Below, piece by piece: positions 25,923 through 35,350 of a DNA stretch of 64,000 bases; position 1 is the first letter of the stretch, and every line of letters begins with the position of its first letter. The notes beneath the pieces are model-generated. The model saw only the letters and a list, made by a program, of their open reading frames with translations. It was not told where the DNA came from and did not search any database. This stretch comes from an uncultured Bacteroidia bacterium (lineage in GTDB: Bacteria > Bacteroidota > Bacteroidia > Bacteroidales > CAJPTX01), in the NCBI GenBank assembly GCA_947252645.1, contig CAMXWF010000012.1:32367-96366 (forward strand), in the 5' to 3' direction. Made by a program: the position numbers and the translations under genes.

Positions 25923-26933
25923 CTACTGGCCCTTGTACCAATCTGTCCGCCCCTCCGCCAGGGCCGTCAGGCCGGCCTCAGCCTCAGCCACTATCCCATC
26001 CGTCACATTGATATAGCGCTGAACCAGGCTCTTGAGTATCGAACGGGCCTCCGATATCTTATCCTGCTCTTGGTACGCCCTAGCCAGCAGGATGTAGCTC
26101 CTGCCAACCCAATACTGGTAGGTGGTCTTCATCCTGCCCGCAGCCAAGGCATCATCGCGAACCCCCTGCCAATCCTTCTGGATATAGCGAATCTCCACTT
26201 TCCTAAACATGGCCTCTGCGCTCGACTCCACCCCAGGCTCCTTCGACACCGCGTCGAACACGGGGTAGGCCTCATCGTAGCGCCCCAGCGCGTAGAGTGC
26301 GTAGGCTAGCTGGTAGTTCCCATAGAGCTTCAGCCCTTCCGGCAAACCAGGGGTACTCAGCAAGCGTTGGGCATAGGTCGCAATCAGCCCAGGCTGTCCA
26401 AGCCCCTGGGCTACGCGGAGCTCCTCCCGCCGCAGATCAGACAAGGCACTCGGCGTGGCAGCCATAGGCTCATTGAGACTCAGCACCCGCAGCATCAGCG
26501 TGTCGCTCCGCTTGCTCTCTCGATACATGGGCAACAAGGCCTGGGCAGCCTGGGCGGTCACCTTGCTCTTCGGGTGGAGTAGGGCGTTTTCAAAGAGCCC
26601 GCGCGCCTGGACCATCTCGCCCATGGACAGATACCCCTGAGCCATCCTGTAGTAGGCCATGGGCACAGAATCTGAGTTCGGAAACCGCAGCGTGTAGTCC
26701 TGGAAATACCCTATCGCCCGGTACCACTCCTGCCTGTTGAACGCTCTACGGGCTCGAGACCAGCTCAGGCTATCCACGCTGGACGAATCGACCAGCATCC
26801 GGCTTTTGGCCCCGATATTCTCTCTGCGCTCCACGGAGTCGGCCTGACGGTAGTACGAATCGTCCACTTGGCCATATCCAGCCAAGCCCACCAGCATTAA
26901 GACTATCGTTAGTACAATAAACTTCGTCCTCAT
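25923..26933 (-). CDS. TPR-repeat exported protein
   Basis: A 336-residue protein: signal sequence FIVLTIVLMLVGLAGYGQ, then helical TPR-type repeats (RAFNRQEWYRAIGYFQDYTLRFPNSDSVPMAYYRMAQGYLSMGEMVQARGLFENALL and others). The C-terminal third (WVGRSYILLARAYQEQDKISEARSILKSLVQRY) resembles the end of the large TPR protein upstream, suggesting that the two arose by partial duplication. Its ATG overlaps the upstream stop by 4 bases. Likely a periplasmic scaffold; partner unknown. Confidence 0.85.
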   Translation of the reverse strand: MRTKFIVLTIVLMLVGLAGYGQVDDSYYRQADSVERRENIGAKSRMLVDSSSVDSLSWSRARRAFNRQEWYRAIGYFQDYTLRFPNSDSVPMAYYRMAQGYLSMGEMVQARGLFENALLHPKSKVTAQAAQALLPMYRESKRSDTLMLRVLSLNEPMAATPSALSDLRREELRVAQGLGQPGLIATYAQRLLSTPGLPEGLKLYGNYQLAYALYALGRYDEAYPVFDAVSKEPGVESSAEAMFRKVEIRYIQKDWQGVRDDALAAGRMKTTYQYWVGRSYILLARAYQEQDKISEARSILKSLVQRYINVTDGIVAEAEAGLTALAEGRTDWYKGQ

Positions 26934-29900
26934 AGCTCTTGCTCCTTTTTTGGTCCTTGCAGGTGCAGCGTGTCGGCGCCCGGCGCGGTCACCTGCGTAG
27001 GGGCCTCCGCCTTCAGCGTCTGCAAAGCCTGTTCCACCTCGCGCAGAATCCCGTCATCGGGCACCCCATAGTTGCTCGCTATGCTCTCCAGCGTGGCCTG
27101 GGCCTGAAACATATCGCCTTTGGCCCTATAGGCCTCTGCCAGCACGATGAAGCTCTTGGCCAACCAATATTGGTGCGGCGTATTCTGCTTGCTAAAAGCG
27201 ACCACAGCCCGGCGTACCCCCTCCCAGTCCTTTCGGGCTCGCAGAATGGCGACCATGCGGTAGTAGGCTTCTGCCCCAGCCGACGAGCCGCTGTTGGCAG
27301 CTATCGAAGCGTAGGAAGCGTAGGCCTCATCCAAATCCCCCTGTGCCTCTTGGCCCCGACCCTGCCAGTAGGAGGCCTGCAGCTTATGCTCCGGCGTGAT
27401 GTGCGCTAGCCCTAGTAGGGCGCGGGCTGCGCGTATCACCCCGACAGTGTCCCGCTGCGCCACGGCGCAGGTTAGCTCGCCAGAGTAGGCCTCCTCCTTC
27501 ACCCCCGGGCTGCTCGTGAGCCCTGCGAGCTCGCGGTAGCGGTACGCCGCATCCTGGTAATCCTTCTGCGCGCGCTGCGCAGCTGCCAACAGGCGAAGGG
27601 CATCCACCGTGTAGGCGTGCGCAGGGCGATGCTCTACCACTACCCGCAACGGCTCTATAGCCCCGGCCGTATCCCGCATCGCGCATAGCGAGCGCCCAAG
27701 GAAATAGTTGGCCTCCAGCCAGTGAAGCCCCATCTTGTAGGCAGCTAAGTACTCCTTGAGGGCTTTGCTCGCCTTGCCGTAGTGTCCCTCGTAGTAGGGT
27801 CCCATGGCCGAGGAGTAGACCAGCGAATCCCGCACGGTGGCACTGTACGGCTCGGCCACACCCAAGCTGTCTACATAGCTCAGGTACTGCGACATGGCCC
27901 CCTCCTGGGCATAGATGCGCTCCAAGGCCGCCAGGGCCTCAGCCGACTCGCTCGTGCCCGGATAATCTTTGACCACACGCCTAAACAGGCCCCTGGCCTG
28001 CTCGTTAGCCCCGCTGCCATAGGCCAGCAAGCCCTGCTGCACCAGGGCTCGGGAGGCATAGGCACTACTGCCATAGTCTTCCACTACCTGCGCAAAGTAG
28101 CGCTGGGCCGCCGCCGTGTTCCCCAGGTTCTGGTAGGTGAGCCCCAGCTGGTAAAACGCCTGCACCCGATAGGGCGATTGCGGATGCTCGTGCTCGAATC
28201 GTAGCAGCACCTCGGCGGCCTTCGCCGGCCGCTCCACAACGCCATAGAGTAGCCCCATTTGGTAGAGGGCGTAATCCGAGCCGGGCCCCGTGAGCTTGGC
28301 CGCTAGGGCGTACGCATCGATGGCCGGCCAGTACTGCCGGGCCATGTAGAGGCAGTCGCCGTACCGGCAGGCTGCATCGGTGCGCAAGGCCTCACTCGCC
28401 CCAGGAGCGCGCGCCAAGAACTCCCGAAAGCCCTCCGCCCCCTGCTGATAGTTGGCCATCTGGTAGTGGCAGTAGCCTAGGTTGTAGTAGGCCAAATTGT
28501 ACTCTCCCATCGACACCGACCCCGCAGTCACCAGGAAATCCCGGTAATGCTTAGCGGCCAGGGGATAGCGCTGGAGCTTGTAGTTGGCCTCACCTGCCCA
28601 ATATAGCGCCCCTGCATGCACTGGTGGCACCCCCTCCGAGCTCTCGATGGCTTGCTGGAGCAGGCTGTCGGCCGCAGCGTAGCTACTATTTTGTAGCAAC
28701 TCTAGCCCACGGAAGTAGGCTGCCCTAGCCACCGTCTGCTCAAGGATGGGGGTACGCTTCTGGATGCGTGAGAGTACATCGAGGGCCTGCTGATAGTTGC
28801 GCGACGCACCCAGCGACAGACCGAGGTAGCCGTAGGCATCCTCCAGCCGCTGGCTCCTGGGGTAGCGCGCTATATAATCCTCAAACGCCTTCACGGCCCC
28901 CGTGTAGAGCGACCCCGAGCTCTCGTAGGTCAGCTTGGCGTAGTTGAATTGCGCATCCTCGGCCAGCACAGTGTCGTACGGGGCCTGCGCCGCGCGCCCA
29001 AAGGCCGACAAGGCCTTCTCTTTATCATTGAGGTGCAAATAGCAAGCAGCGAGGTAGTAGCTGGCGTGCTGCGCGTAGCTATCGTCCCCCAGGGCCGCGG
29101 GAGCCAGGTAGCCCACTGCTTGCTCGTATCGGGCATTGCGGTAGCAGAGAAGGCCCAGCATGTACTGGTCGGTGCGGGTCAGGGCATTCCCCTCGGCCTC
29201 GTAGCGTTGCCATGTGGCCAGGGCCAACGAATCCTCCCCAAGCCGGTATTGCGCATCGCCCAGTATGCGCAGCAGCTCGGCCTTACGGCTCTTGGTGGCC
29301 CCCTCCAACAGGGTAGGCACATAGGAGCCCACCTGGGCGTAGTCGCCCTCCCGGTAGTAGATCTGCGCCATGTAGTAGGGTACTATGGGGCCAAAACTCG
29401 CGTCGTCGGCTATCCGGGCAAACTCCCTACGCGCCGTGCCGTACCGCCCCTGCTCGTAGGCCCTGTGGGCGTAGTAGTACGTGGCGGCCGACCAGTAGTA
29501 GGAGCGGCCATCCTTCACCCGTGTAAAAAAGACCATCGCGCTGTCGGGCTGCCCCATCTCCCAGTAGCAGTAGCCGCGCTTGAAGTTCACCTCGGCCTCC
29601 TGCTCCCCATCGAGGGCCTCCAGCGAGACCTGCCCCAGCCAGTGCTGCGCCCCGTTGAACTCCCGGCCATCGTAGAGGGCTTGGCCTATCTCGTAGGTGG
29701 CGGCATTGGCGTAGAGGCTCTCCGGGTAGGCTTGCAGGAAGCGCACCATCTGGTACACGGCATCGTGTCGCCCAAGACGCACCGCGCACAGCGCCGCGTA
29801 GTAGCTTGCCTCGCTCTGGCGTAAGCGGCCCGCCTGGGGGGCCTTGGCCACCCGCCGAAAATACGTCTCGGCCGATGCGTAGCGCGCCTGGTGGTATAGC

Positions 29901-30049
29901 AGCATGCTGCGGGCGTACAGCTCCTCCACAGAGCCACGCAGAGCACTCGGTTGGCCCCACGCAGTGTGCCCACTCCACCACAGCGCCAGCACTGCCACAA
30001 GGGCCACGCCGAATAGTCTTGCTATGCTTACCCCGCGCAGCATACCCAA
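26930..30049 (-). CDS. Large TPR-repeat exported protein
   Basis: A 1039-residue protein with an N-terminal signal (LFGVALVAVLALWWSGHTAWGQ) and about 20-25 TPR/Sel-like helical repeats covering almost the whole length, with typical forms such as ASYYLAACYLHLNDKEKALSAFGRA and LGLTYQNLGNTAAAQRYFAQVVEDYG. The repeats have the W/L/Y-G-Y-A-P spacing of TPRs. The last repeats match the paralogue downstream. It begins after radC within one long minus-strand run. Role probably as a periplasmic or outer-membrane scaffold for the adjacent barrel; this is inference from order. Confidence 0.88.
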   Translation of the reverse strand: MGMLRGVSIARLFGVALVAVLALWWSGHTAWGQPSALRGSVEELYARSMLLYHQARYASAETYFRRVAKAPQAGRLRQSEASYYAALCAVRLGRHDAVYQMVRFLQAYPESLYANAATYEIGQALYDGREFNGAQHWLGQVSLEALDGEQEAEVNFKRGYCYWEMGQPDSAMVFFTRVKDGRSYYWSAATYYYAHRAYEQGRYGTARREFARIADDASFGPIVPYYMAQIYYREGDYAQVGSYVPTLLEGATKSRKAELLRILGDAQYRLGEDSLALATWQRYEAEGNALTRTDQYMLGLLCYRNARYEQAVGYLAPAALGDDSYAQHASYYLAACYLHLNDKEKALSAFGRAAQAPYDTVLAEDAQFNYAKLTYESSGSLYTGAVKAFEDYIARYPRSQRLEDAYGYLGLSLGASRNYQQALDVLSRIQKRTPILEQTVARAAYFRGLELLQNSSYAAADSLLQQAIESSEGVPPVHAGALYWAGEANYKLQRYPLAAKHYRDFLVTAGSVSMGEYNLAYYNLGYCHYQMANYQQGAEGFREFLARAPGASEALRTDAACRYGDCLYMARQYWPAIDAYALAAKLTGPGSDYALYQMGLLYGVVERPAKAAEVLLRFEHEHPQSPYRVQAFYQLGLTYQNLGNTAAAQRYFAQVVEDYGSSAYASRALVQQGLLAYGSGANEQARGLFRRVVKDYPGTSESAEALAALERIYAQEGAMSQYLSYVDSLGVAEPYSATVRDSLVYSSAMGPYYEGHYGKASKALKEYLAAYKMGLHWLEANYFLGRSLCAMRDTAGAIEPLRVVVEHRPAHAYTVDALRLLAAAQRAQKDYQDAAYRYRELAGLTSSPGVKEEAYSGELTCAVAQRDTVGVIRAARALLGLAHITPEHKLQASYWQGRGQEAQGDLDEAYASYASIAANSGSSAGAEAYYRMVAILRARKDWEGVRRAVVAFSKQNTPHQYWLAKSFIVLAEAYRAKGDMFQAQATLESIASNYGVPDDGILREVEQALQTLKAEAPTQVTAPGADTLHLQGPKKEQEL

Positions 30050-30080
30050 CGCTTATTTCCCATACCCAAGGTTACAATGC

Positions 30081-31088
30081 TCACTGCAGGCCCTCCCCCT
30101 CCAGCATATCGGCTATAGAACAATAGCCCTTACCAAATCGCCCTATCACGATATGGTCGAGTAGGCGGATGTCTATCAGCTCTAGGGCCTTTTGTAGACG
30201 CTTGGTTTGCTCTACGTCTGAAGCACTCGGCGTGGGGTCGCCCGAGGGGTGGTTGTGGGCCACGATGACCGACTGCGCGTGGTAGCGCAGGGCCGATCGC
30301 ACTATGGCCTGTACATCCACATAGGCCCCGGTGGCCGAGCCCACCGTCAAGCGCTCCATGCCTAGCTCGCGATTCTTCTGATCCATGTACATGGCCCAGA
30401 GCTCCTCCACATGCTTGTCTATGACGAGCGGGCCAACGATCTTGTAGAATACGCTGGGGCTCACCACCTGGCGGCGCCGGTCGGCCGCTGCTACTTTCCG
30501 GCGTCGGCCTAGCTCCAAGGCTGCCAGCAGCGTCACCGCCTTCGCATCGCCTATCCCCTTCACCCGCTTGAAATCATCGAGCGAAAATCGCCCCAGCTGT
30601 TCCAAATCGTTCCCAGCCTCGGCGTACAGCTCCTCGGCCAGGCGCAACACGGAGATCTCCTGCGTCCCCGTGTTGAGCAGCAAGGCCAACAAATCGCATA
30701 CCGAGAGGTTGGCCGCCGACTTCTCGTGCAGCACGCGCTCCCGAGGGCGTTGGTCCACAGCCTTCTCCCGCATCCGACTGTCGCGGCGCTGTACCAAAGG
30801 GCTCTCTTTCGCGGCCGCAGGCTGCGCCTCCTGCACCATGGGGTGGGGGCGCAGGACCTCCTCGTCGTCAGCAAGCACTTGCTCCTCCACAACGGCCTCG
30901 CCTGCCCCATCTGCCTGGAATAGGCGCATCCGGAACTGCCCCTCCTCCACGCCCGTGGGGCGTGCGCACTCCGCCCCCTGGGGGTAGTGCGTCCCCCCGG
31001 TGGCCCCGGGACGCACCGCCCTGGCCTCTCCACCGAGCTTGCCGCCCTGCGCAAGCTCCTCCTTCCTGCTAGTTCCCTGCTCGCGCAT
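30081..31088 (-). CDS. radC: RadC-like JAB-domain protein with long N-terminus
   Basis: A 335-residue protein. From about residue 106 it follows the RadC family: DQRPRERVL, helix-hairpin-helix LGRFSLDDFKRVKGIGDAKAVTLLAALELGRR, then the JAB/JAMM metalloprotease-like motif HNHPSGDPTPSASD at residues 278-291. The first ~105 residues are a low-complexity polar extension not seen in ordinary RadC (about 225 residues). The long start is favoured because its ATG lies 6 bases after the lspA stop; an internal ATG at 30773 would give a standard 230-residue protein. RadC's cellular role is unresolved despite the name. Confidence 0.88.
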   Translation of the reverse strand: MREQGTSRKEELAQGGKLGGEARAVRPGATGGTHYPQGAECARPTGVEEGQFRMRLFQADGAGEAVVEEQVLADDEEVLRPHPMVQEAQPAAAKESPLVQRRDSRMREKAVDQRPRERVLHEKSAANLSVCDLLALLLNTGTQEISVLRLAEELYAEAGNDLEQLGRFSLDDFKRVKGIGDAKAVTLLAALELGRRRKVAAADRRRQVVSPSVFYKIVGPLVIDKHVEELWAMYMDQKNRELGMERLTVGSATGAYVDVQAIVRSALRYHAQSVIVAHNHPSGDPTPSASDVEQTKRLQKALELIDIRLLDHIVIGRFGKGYCSIADMLEGEGLQ

Positions 31089-31094
31089 CGTCTC

Positions 31095-31829
31095 CTACCG
31101 CCTCTTGCCCCCGTGGGTCAGAAATTTCCAGTGGAATATCAGCATGTAGAGCACACCGCAGGTGATAGCGGCATCGGCCACGTTGAAGATTGGCTCAAAG
31201 AAGATAAATCGCTCCCCACCCCACAGGGGTACCCATCCAGGCAGCACCACATCGATGATGGGGCAGTAGAACATATCGACCACCTTCCCATGGAACAAGG
31301 GCGCATAGCCCCCCTCTGCGGGTAGGAATGTCGCTACCGCTGGGGCCATCTGCCCGTCGGGCAGCACCTCTAGCCCCCCGCTGCTGCTGAAAAGAAGCCC
31401 GTAGAAGGTCCCATCGATGATGTTACCCAGAGCCCCCACGAAGATGAACGCTAAGCCCAGCACGAACCCCTTGGGGATCTCCTTGAAGCGAATAAACCAG
31501 TGGAGCATATAGGCTAACAGGGCTGTGGCCACTATCCTGAAGGTACTCAAAAGCAGCTTGCCCAATTCCCCACCAGCGGAAAGGCCAAAGGCCATTCCGT
31601 TGTTCTCCGTGAACACTAGACGTACCTTATCGCCCAGGAGCATCACCTGCTCTCCAAGGTAGAAGTTGGTCTTAATCCAAAATTTAAGCCCTTGGTCCAC
31701 TACCAGGATGAGAAGCACGACCCCCACCACCCACCAAGTCAGTGCCCTACGCTCCTGTACGCTACGGCGCGTTGAGAAGCCCCAGAAACTGGGGCGTGGG
31801 GGACGCTTGCTATGCTGACGGGTACCCAT
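31095..31829 (-). CDS. lspA: Lipoprotein signal peptidase
   Basis: A 244-residue inner-membrane aspartyl protease that removes signal peptides from lipoproteins. Four helices are visible; the catalytic Asp residues are in ALGNIIDG and FNVADAAI, and the conserved VVDQGLKFW-K starts helix 1. It is longer than E. coli LspA (about 165): there is a ~25-residue N-terminal extension and a large insertion between the second and third conserved blocks (SSSGGLEVLPDGQMAPAV and following), a feature common in Bacteroidota. It starts 4 bases after ileS ends. The window contains several lipoprotein substrates. Confidence 0.96.
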   Translation of the reverse strand: MGTRQHSKRPPRPSFWGFSTRRSVQERRALTWWVVGVVLLILVVDQGLKFWIKTNFYLGEQVMLLGDKVRLVFTENNGMAFGLSAGGELGKLLLSTFRIVATALLAYMLHWFIRFKEIPKGFVLGLAFIFVGALGNIIDGTFYGLLFSSSGGLEVLPDGQMAPAVATFLPAEGGYAPLFHGKVVDMFYCPIIDVVLPGWVPLWGGERFIFFEPIFNVADAAITCGVLYMLIFHWKFLTHGGKRR

Positions 31830-31833
31830 GCGT

Positions 31834-34800
31834 CTACTCCTCTTTGTGCAATGCCACCTCGACCTGCCCCAGTTCGTGCTCGAGCTCTACGGGGGTGCTG
31901 GGCCAATTCCCGGGCCACGTGGCGGTCTCGGCAAACTGTATGTCCACCGCGAGGGTTTGCTGCCCTATGTAGTCCGCGTGCTGCTTGAGCATCTGCAGGG
32001 TAGGCTTTTGGCCCCGGATCAGCAGGTGGATTCTGTCGATCACTTCCAGGGCAGAGGCCTTGCGCAGGTTCTGCACCCTATTAACCACCTCGCGGGCTGC
32101 GCCCTCGGCCACCAGCGACGGGGTCAGTGTGACGTCCAGGGCCACCGTGAGACCATCCTGGGTGTCCACCAGCAGGCCCGGGATGTCTTCCGAGTGGACA
32201 TCCACCTCCTCGCGGCGCACCGTGCAGGGCACGCCCGAGAGTTCAAAGGCCAGTTGGCCTGTGGCCTCAAGCTGGCCTATGGCCGCTTGCGGGAGCTCCG
32301 ACAAGTAGGCAGCTACCGCTTTCATCTGCTTGCCAAAGCGTGGGCCCAGCTTCTTGAAATCGGGCTTGACCCGCTTGGTAATCAGCTGATCCTGCGCCCC
32401 GAGGAACTGTAGTTCTTTCACGTTGACCTCGTGGAGGATAATGGGTTCTACGGCCTTCAGCTGCTTGCCCAGCTCAGCCTGCAGCACGGGCACCATGATG
32501 CGTGCGAGCGGTTGGCGTACCTTGATGCCTACCTTGCGCCGCAGGGCCAGCACCTGCGAGGTGATGTGCTGCGCAAGGCGCATCCGCTGCTCCAGGGCCC
32601 TATCGATGGCCTGCGCATCGGCCGTGGGCCACTGGCTGGCGTGCACGCTGGGAACATCGCCCAGCGCCTGCCCGCCCCGCATGTCCTGGTAGAGCTGCTC
32701 CGCGTAGAAGGGCGCCATCGGGGCCATGAGCTGGCTGAGCGTAATCAGACACGTGGCGAGCGTTTGGTAGGCGGCCAGCTTATCCTGCTCGAGCCCCCCG
32801 CCCCAGAATCGCTTACGGCTCAGGCGCACGTACCAATTGCTCAGCATCTCCACGGTAAACTCTTGGATGGCGCGGCCTGCCGCAGTGGGCTCATAGTCCG
32901 CCAGGGCCTGATCCACCCGCACGACAAGGCTGTTGAGCTCTGAGAGAATCCACCGATCGAGTTCCCGCCGTGCCGACAGCGGCACTGGGGCCTCATCGCC
33001 CCGGTAGCCGTCCACGTTGGCATAGAGCGCGAAGAAGGCGTAGGTGTTGTAGAGCGTGCCGAAGAATTTCCGCACCACCTCGCCGATCGCCTCGGGGTCT
33101 ACCCGCAGGTTGTCCCACGGCTGCGCATTGGTGAGCATGTACCAGCGCAGGGCATCCACCCCGTACTTGTCCATCACCTCGTCGGGCGCCACACTATTGC
33201 CCAGGCGCTTGCTCATCTTGTTGCCCTGCTTATCTAGCACCAGCCCGTTGGAGATGATGTTCTTGAAGGCTACGCTGTCGAAGAGCATGGTCGACAGCAC
33301 GTGCAGCGTGTAGAACCAGCCGCGGGTCTGATCCACCCCCTCGGCGATGAAATCGGCCGGGAAATAGTCGCAGAAATCCTCCGCATGCTCGAACGGGTAG
33401 TGTAGTTGCGCGTAGGGCATGGCGCCCGAGTCGAACCATACGTCCACCAAGTCGGGCTCGCGGTACATGGGTTGCCCCTGCGCCGATACCAGCACGATTC
33501 TATCCACGAAGGGGCGGTGTAGGTCGATCTGCGCGTAGTTGGCTTCGCGATTATCGCCCACCTGGAATTGCGCGAGGGGGTTCTCAGCCATCAGGCCGGC
33601 CTTCATGGCCTCCTCGCATGCAGCTTTCAGCTCGGCGATGGAGCCTATGCAGCGCACCTCTTGCCTGTCCTTGGTGGCCCAAATGGGCAGGGGGGTGCCC
33701 CAGAAGCGTGAGCGCGATAGATTCCAGTCTACCACGTTCTCCAGCCAACGGCCAAACCGTCCGCTCCCTGTGCTCTCAGGCTTCCAGTTGATGGTGGCGT
33801 TGAGCTCCAGCAGCCGATCCCGGAAGGCCGTGGTCTTGACGAACCAAGAGTCCAGCGGGTAGTAGAGCACCGGCTTATCCGTGCGCCAGCAGTGGGGGTA
33901 ACTATGGCGCACCTTTCCCACCTTGAAGACCAGCCCACGCTGCTTAAGCCAGACGCTCAGATCCACGTCGAGTTCCCCGCCCATGGGGTCATCGGGGGCG
34001 GCGTAGCTACTCTTCACGTAGCGCCCTGCCCAGGGCCTATAGGCTTCAAGATCCACATGGCTCCGTGCGTAGGCCGGGTCGATATCCTCTATGGGGGTGT
34101 AGCGGCCGTGTCGATCGACCATTGGGGCTTGGTCATCTCCCTGCGTTTTCAGCAGCACCGAGCCGATGCCCTCCTGCTTGGCCACCCGGGCATCGTCGGC
34201 CCCAAAGGTCGGCGCAATGTGCACTATCCCTGTGCCGTCCGTGGTGGTGACGAAATCGCCCGCAATCACCTCGAAGGCGCGCCCCTCCACTTGTACCCAG
34301 GGGAAGAGCTGCTGGTAGCGCATGCCCAGCAGCTCCGTCCCCGTGCACTCCTTGATGCATCGCCACGGCAATTTGGCCTTGGCATCCCTTGGGGGCTCTA
34401 GCGGCAGCTGGGCGCCCTCTTCCGCAAAGTACGCCCCGTGGGTGTCCTTAGCCAGGATGACCACCTCGGGGGTGCCCACGTAGGGGTTGAAGGTCTCCAC
34501 GTACTCATAGGCCACGTTGCGCCCTACGGCCAGGGCGGTGTTGGAGGGGAGGGTCCAGGGGGTGGTGGTCCAAGCCAGGAAGTACAGGGGCTTGCCCTGC
34601 ACGGAGACTGGCTTGCCCTGCGCATCCAGCGCACGGAACTGCGCCACGGCGGTGGTGTCGGTCACTTCCCGGTAGCACCCCGGCTGGTTCAGCTCGTGTG
34701 CGCTTAGCCCCGTGCCCGCCGCGGGCGAATAGGGCTGGATGGTCTTCCCCTTGTAGAGATAGCCCTTCTGGTAGAGCTGCTGGAGCAGATACCAGAGCGT

Positions 34801-35271
34801 CTCGATGTACTGCGTGCGGTAGGTGATGTAGGGCTGGTCTAGGTCGACCCAGTAGCCCATGCGCTCAGTGAGCTTGCGCCATTCCCCCGTAAAGCGCATG
34901 ACTTCCCGGCGGCAGGTGGCGTTGTACTCCTCCACGCTGATCTTGTGGCCGATGTCGTCCTTGGTGATGCCGAGCATTTTCTCCACGCTCAGCTCTACGG
35001 GCAGCCCGTGGGTGTCCCACCCGGCGCGGCGCGGCACCAGGTAGCCCTTCTGCGTCTTGTAGCGGCAGATGGTGTCCTTGAGGGTTCGGGCCAGCACGTG
35101 GTGCAGCCCGGGGAGCCCGTTGGCCGATGGGGGGCCCTCGTAGAACACAAAGCGCGGATGCCCCTCGTGCTGCTTGAGGACGGCCTGAAATGTATCTTCG
35201 CGCTGCCAGTAGTCCAGCACCCGGCTAGCCACTGCCGGCAGATCTAGCCCTTTGTACTCGTGATAGCCCAT
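31834..35271 (-). CDS. ileS: Isoleucyl-tRNA synthetase
   Basis: A 1145-residue class I synthetase that charges tRNA-Ile with isoleucine. The HIGH-type motif appears as NGLPGLHHVLART (HHVL at residues 57-60), the KMSKR loop is at 685-689 (GNKMSKRLGNSV), and the editing domain carries the threonine-rich AWTTTPWTLPSNTALAVG. The long C-terminal domain is of the eukaryote-like/type 2 form, which is usual for this phylum. First gene of a run with lspA, radC and the TPR genes. In many Bacteroidota a dksA-like gene lies between ileS and lspA; here only 4 bases separate them. Confidence 0.98.
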   Translation of the reverse strand: MGYHEYKGLDLPAVASRVLDYWQREDTFQAVLKQHEGHPRFVFYEGPPSANGLPGLHHVLARTLKDTICRYKTQKGYLVPRRAGWDTHGLPVELSVEKMLGITKDDIGHKISVEEYNATCRREVMRFTGEWRKLTERMGYWVDLDQPYITYRTQYIETLWYLLQQLYQKGYLYKGKTIQPYSPAAGTGLSAHELNQPGCYREVTDTTAVAQFRALDAQGKPVSVQGKPLYFLAWTTTPWTLPSNTALAVGRNVAYEYVETFNPYVGTPEVVILAKDTHGAYFAEEGAQLPLEPPRDAKAKLPWRCIKECTGTELLGMRYQQLFPWVQVEGRAFEVIAGDFVTTTDGTGIVHIAPTFGADDARVAKQEGIGSVLLKTQGDDQAPMVDRHGRYTPIEDIDPAYARSHVDLEAYRPWAGRYVKSSYAAPDDPMGGELDVDLSVWLKQRGLVFKVGKVRHSYPHCWRTDKPVLYYPLDSWFVKTTAFRDRLLELNATINWKPESTGSGRFGRWLENVVDWNLSRSRFWGTPLPIWATKDRQEVRCIGSIAELKAACEEAMKAGLMAENPLAQFQVGDNREANYAQIDLHRPFVDRIVLVSAQGQPMYREPDLVDVWFDSGAMPYAQLHYPFEHAEDFCDYFPADFIAEGVDQTRGWFYTLHVLSTMLFDSVAFKNIISNGLVLDKQGNKMSKRLGNSVAPDEVMDKYGVDALRWYMLTNAQPWDNLRVDPEAIGEVVRKFFGTLYNTYAFFALYANVDGYRGDEAPVPLSARRELDRWILSELNSLVVRVDQALADYEPTAAGRAIQEFTVEMLSNWYVRLSRKRFWGGGLEQDKLAAYQTLATCLITLSQLMAPMAPFYAEQLYQDMRGGQALGDVPSVHASQWPTADAQAIDRALEQRMRLAQHITSQVLALRRKVGIKVRQPLARIMVPVLQAELGKQLKAVEPIILHEVNVKELQFLGAQDQLITKRVKPDFKKLGPRFGKQMKAVAAYLSELPQAAIGQLEATGQLAFELSGVPCTVRREEVDVHSEDIPGLLVDTQDGLTVALDVTLTPSLVAEGAAREVVNRVQNLRKASALEVIDRIHLLIRGQKPTLQMLKQHADYIGQQTLAVDIQFAETATWPGNWPSTPVELEHELGQVEVALHKEE

Positions 35272-35327
35272 GCGTTTTGCTTGCTCTCAGGGGATCGCTC
35301 GACCGTAGAGGACCGCCCCGTGCTGCG

Positions 35328-35335
35328 CAAAGTTA
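35328..35335 (-). promoter_or_regulatory. -7 box upstream of ileS
   Basis: On the minus strand the sequence reads TAACTTTG, an exact TAnnTTTG match, 56 bases before the ileS ATG. No convincing -33 element was identified. Confidence 0.6.
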
Positions 35336-35350
35336 CAATTTACCCGTTGT

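Noticed and set aside
28949..29824. A 291-codon open frame opposite the large TPR gene
   Set aside because: The minus-strand TPR protein explains the sequence fully; the plus frame has no ribosome site or family pattern.
34600..34630. GACTGGCTTG match to the structured repeat within ileS
   Set aside because: A short coincidence inside a conserved protein-coding gene; no stem or other shared block is present.
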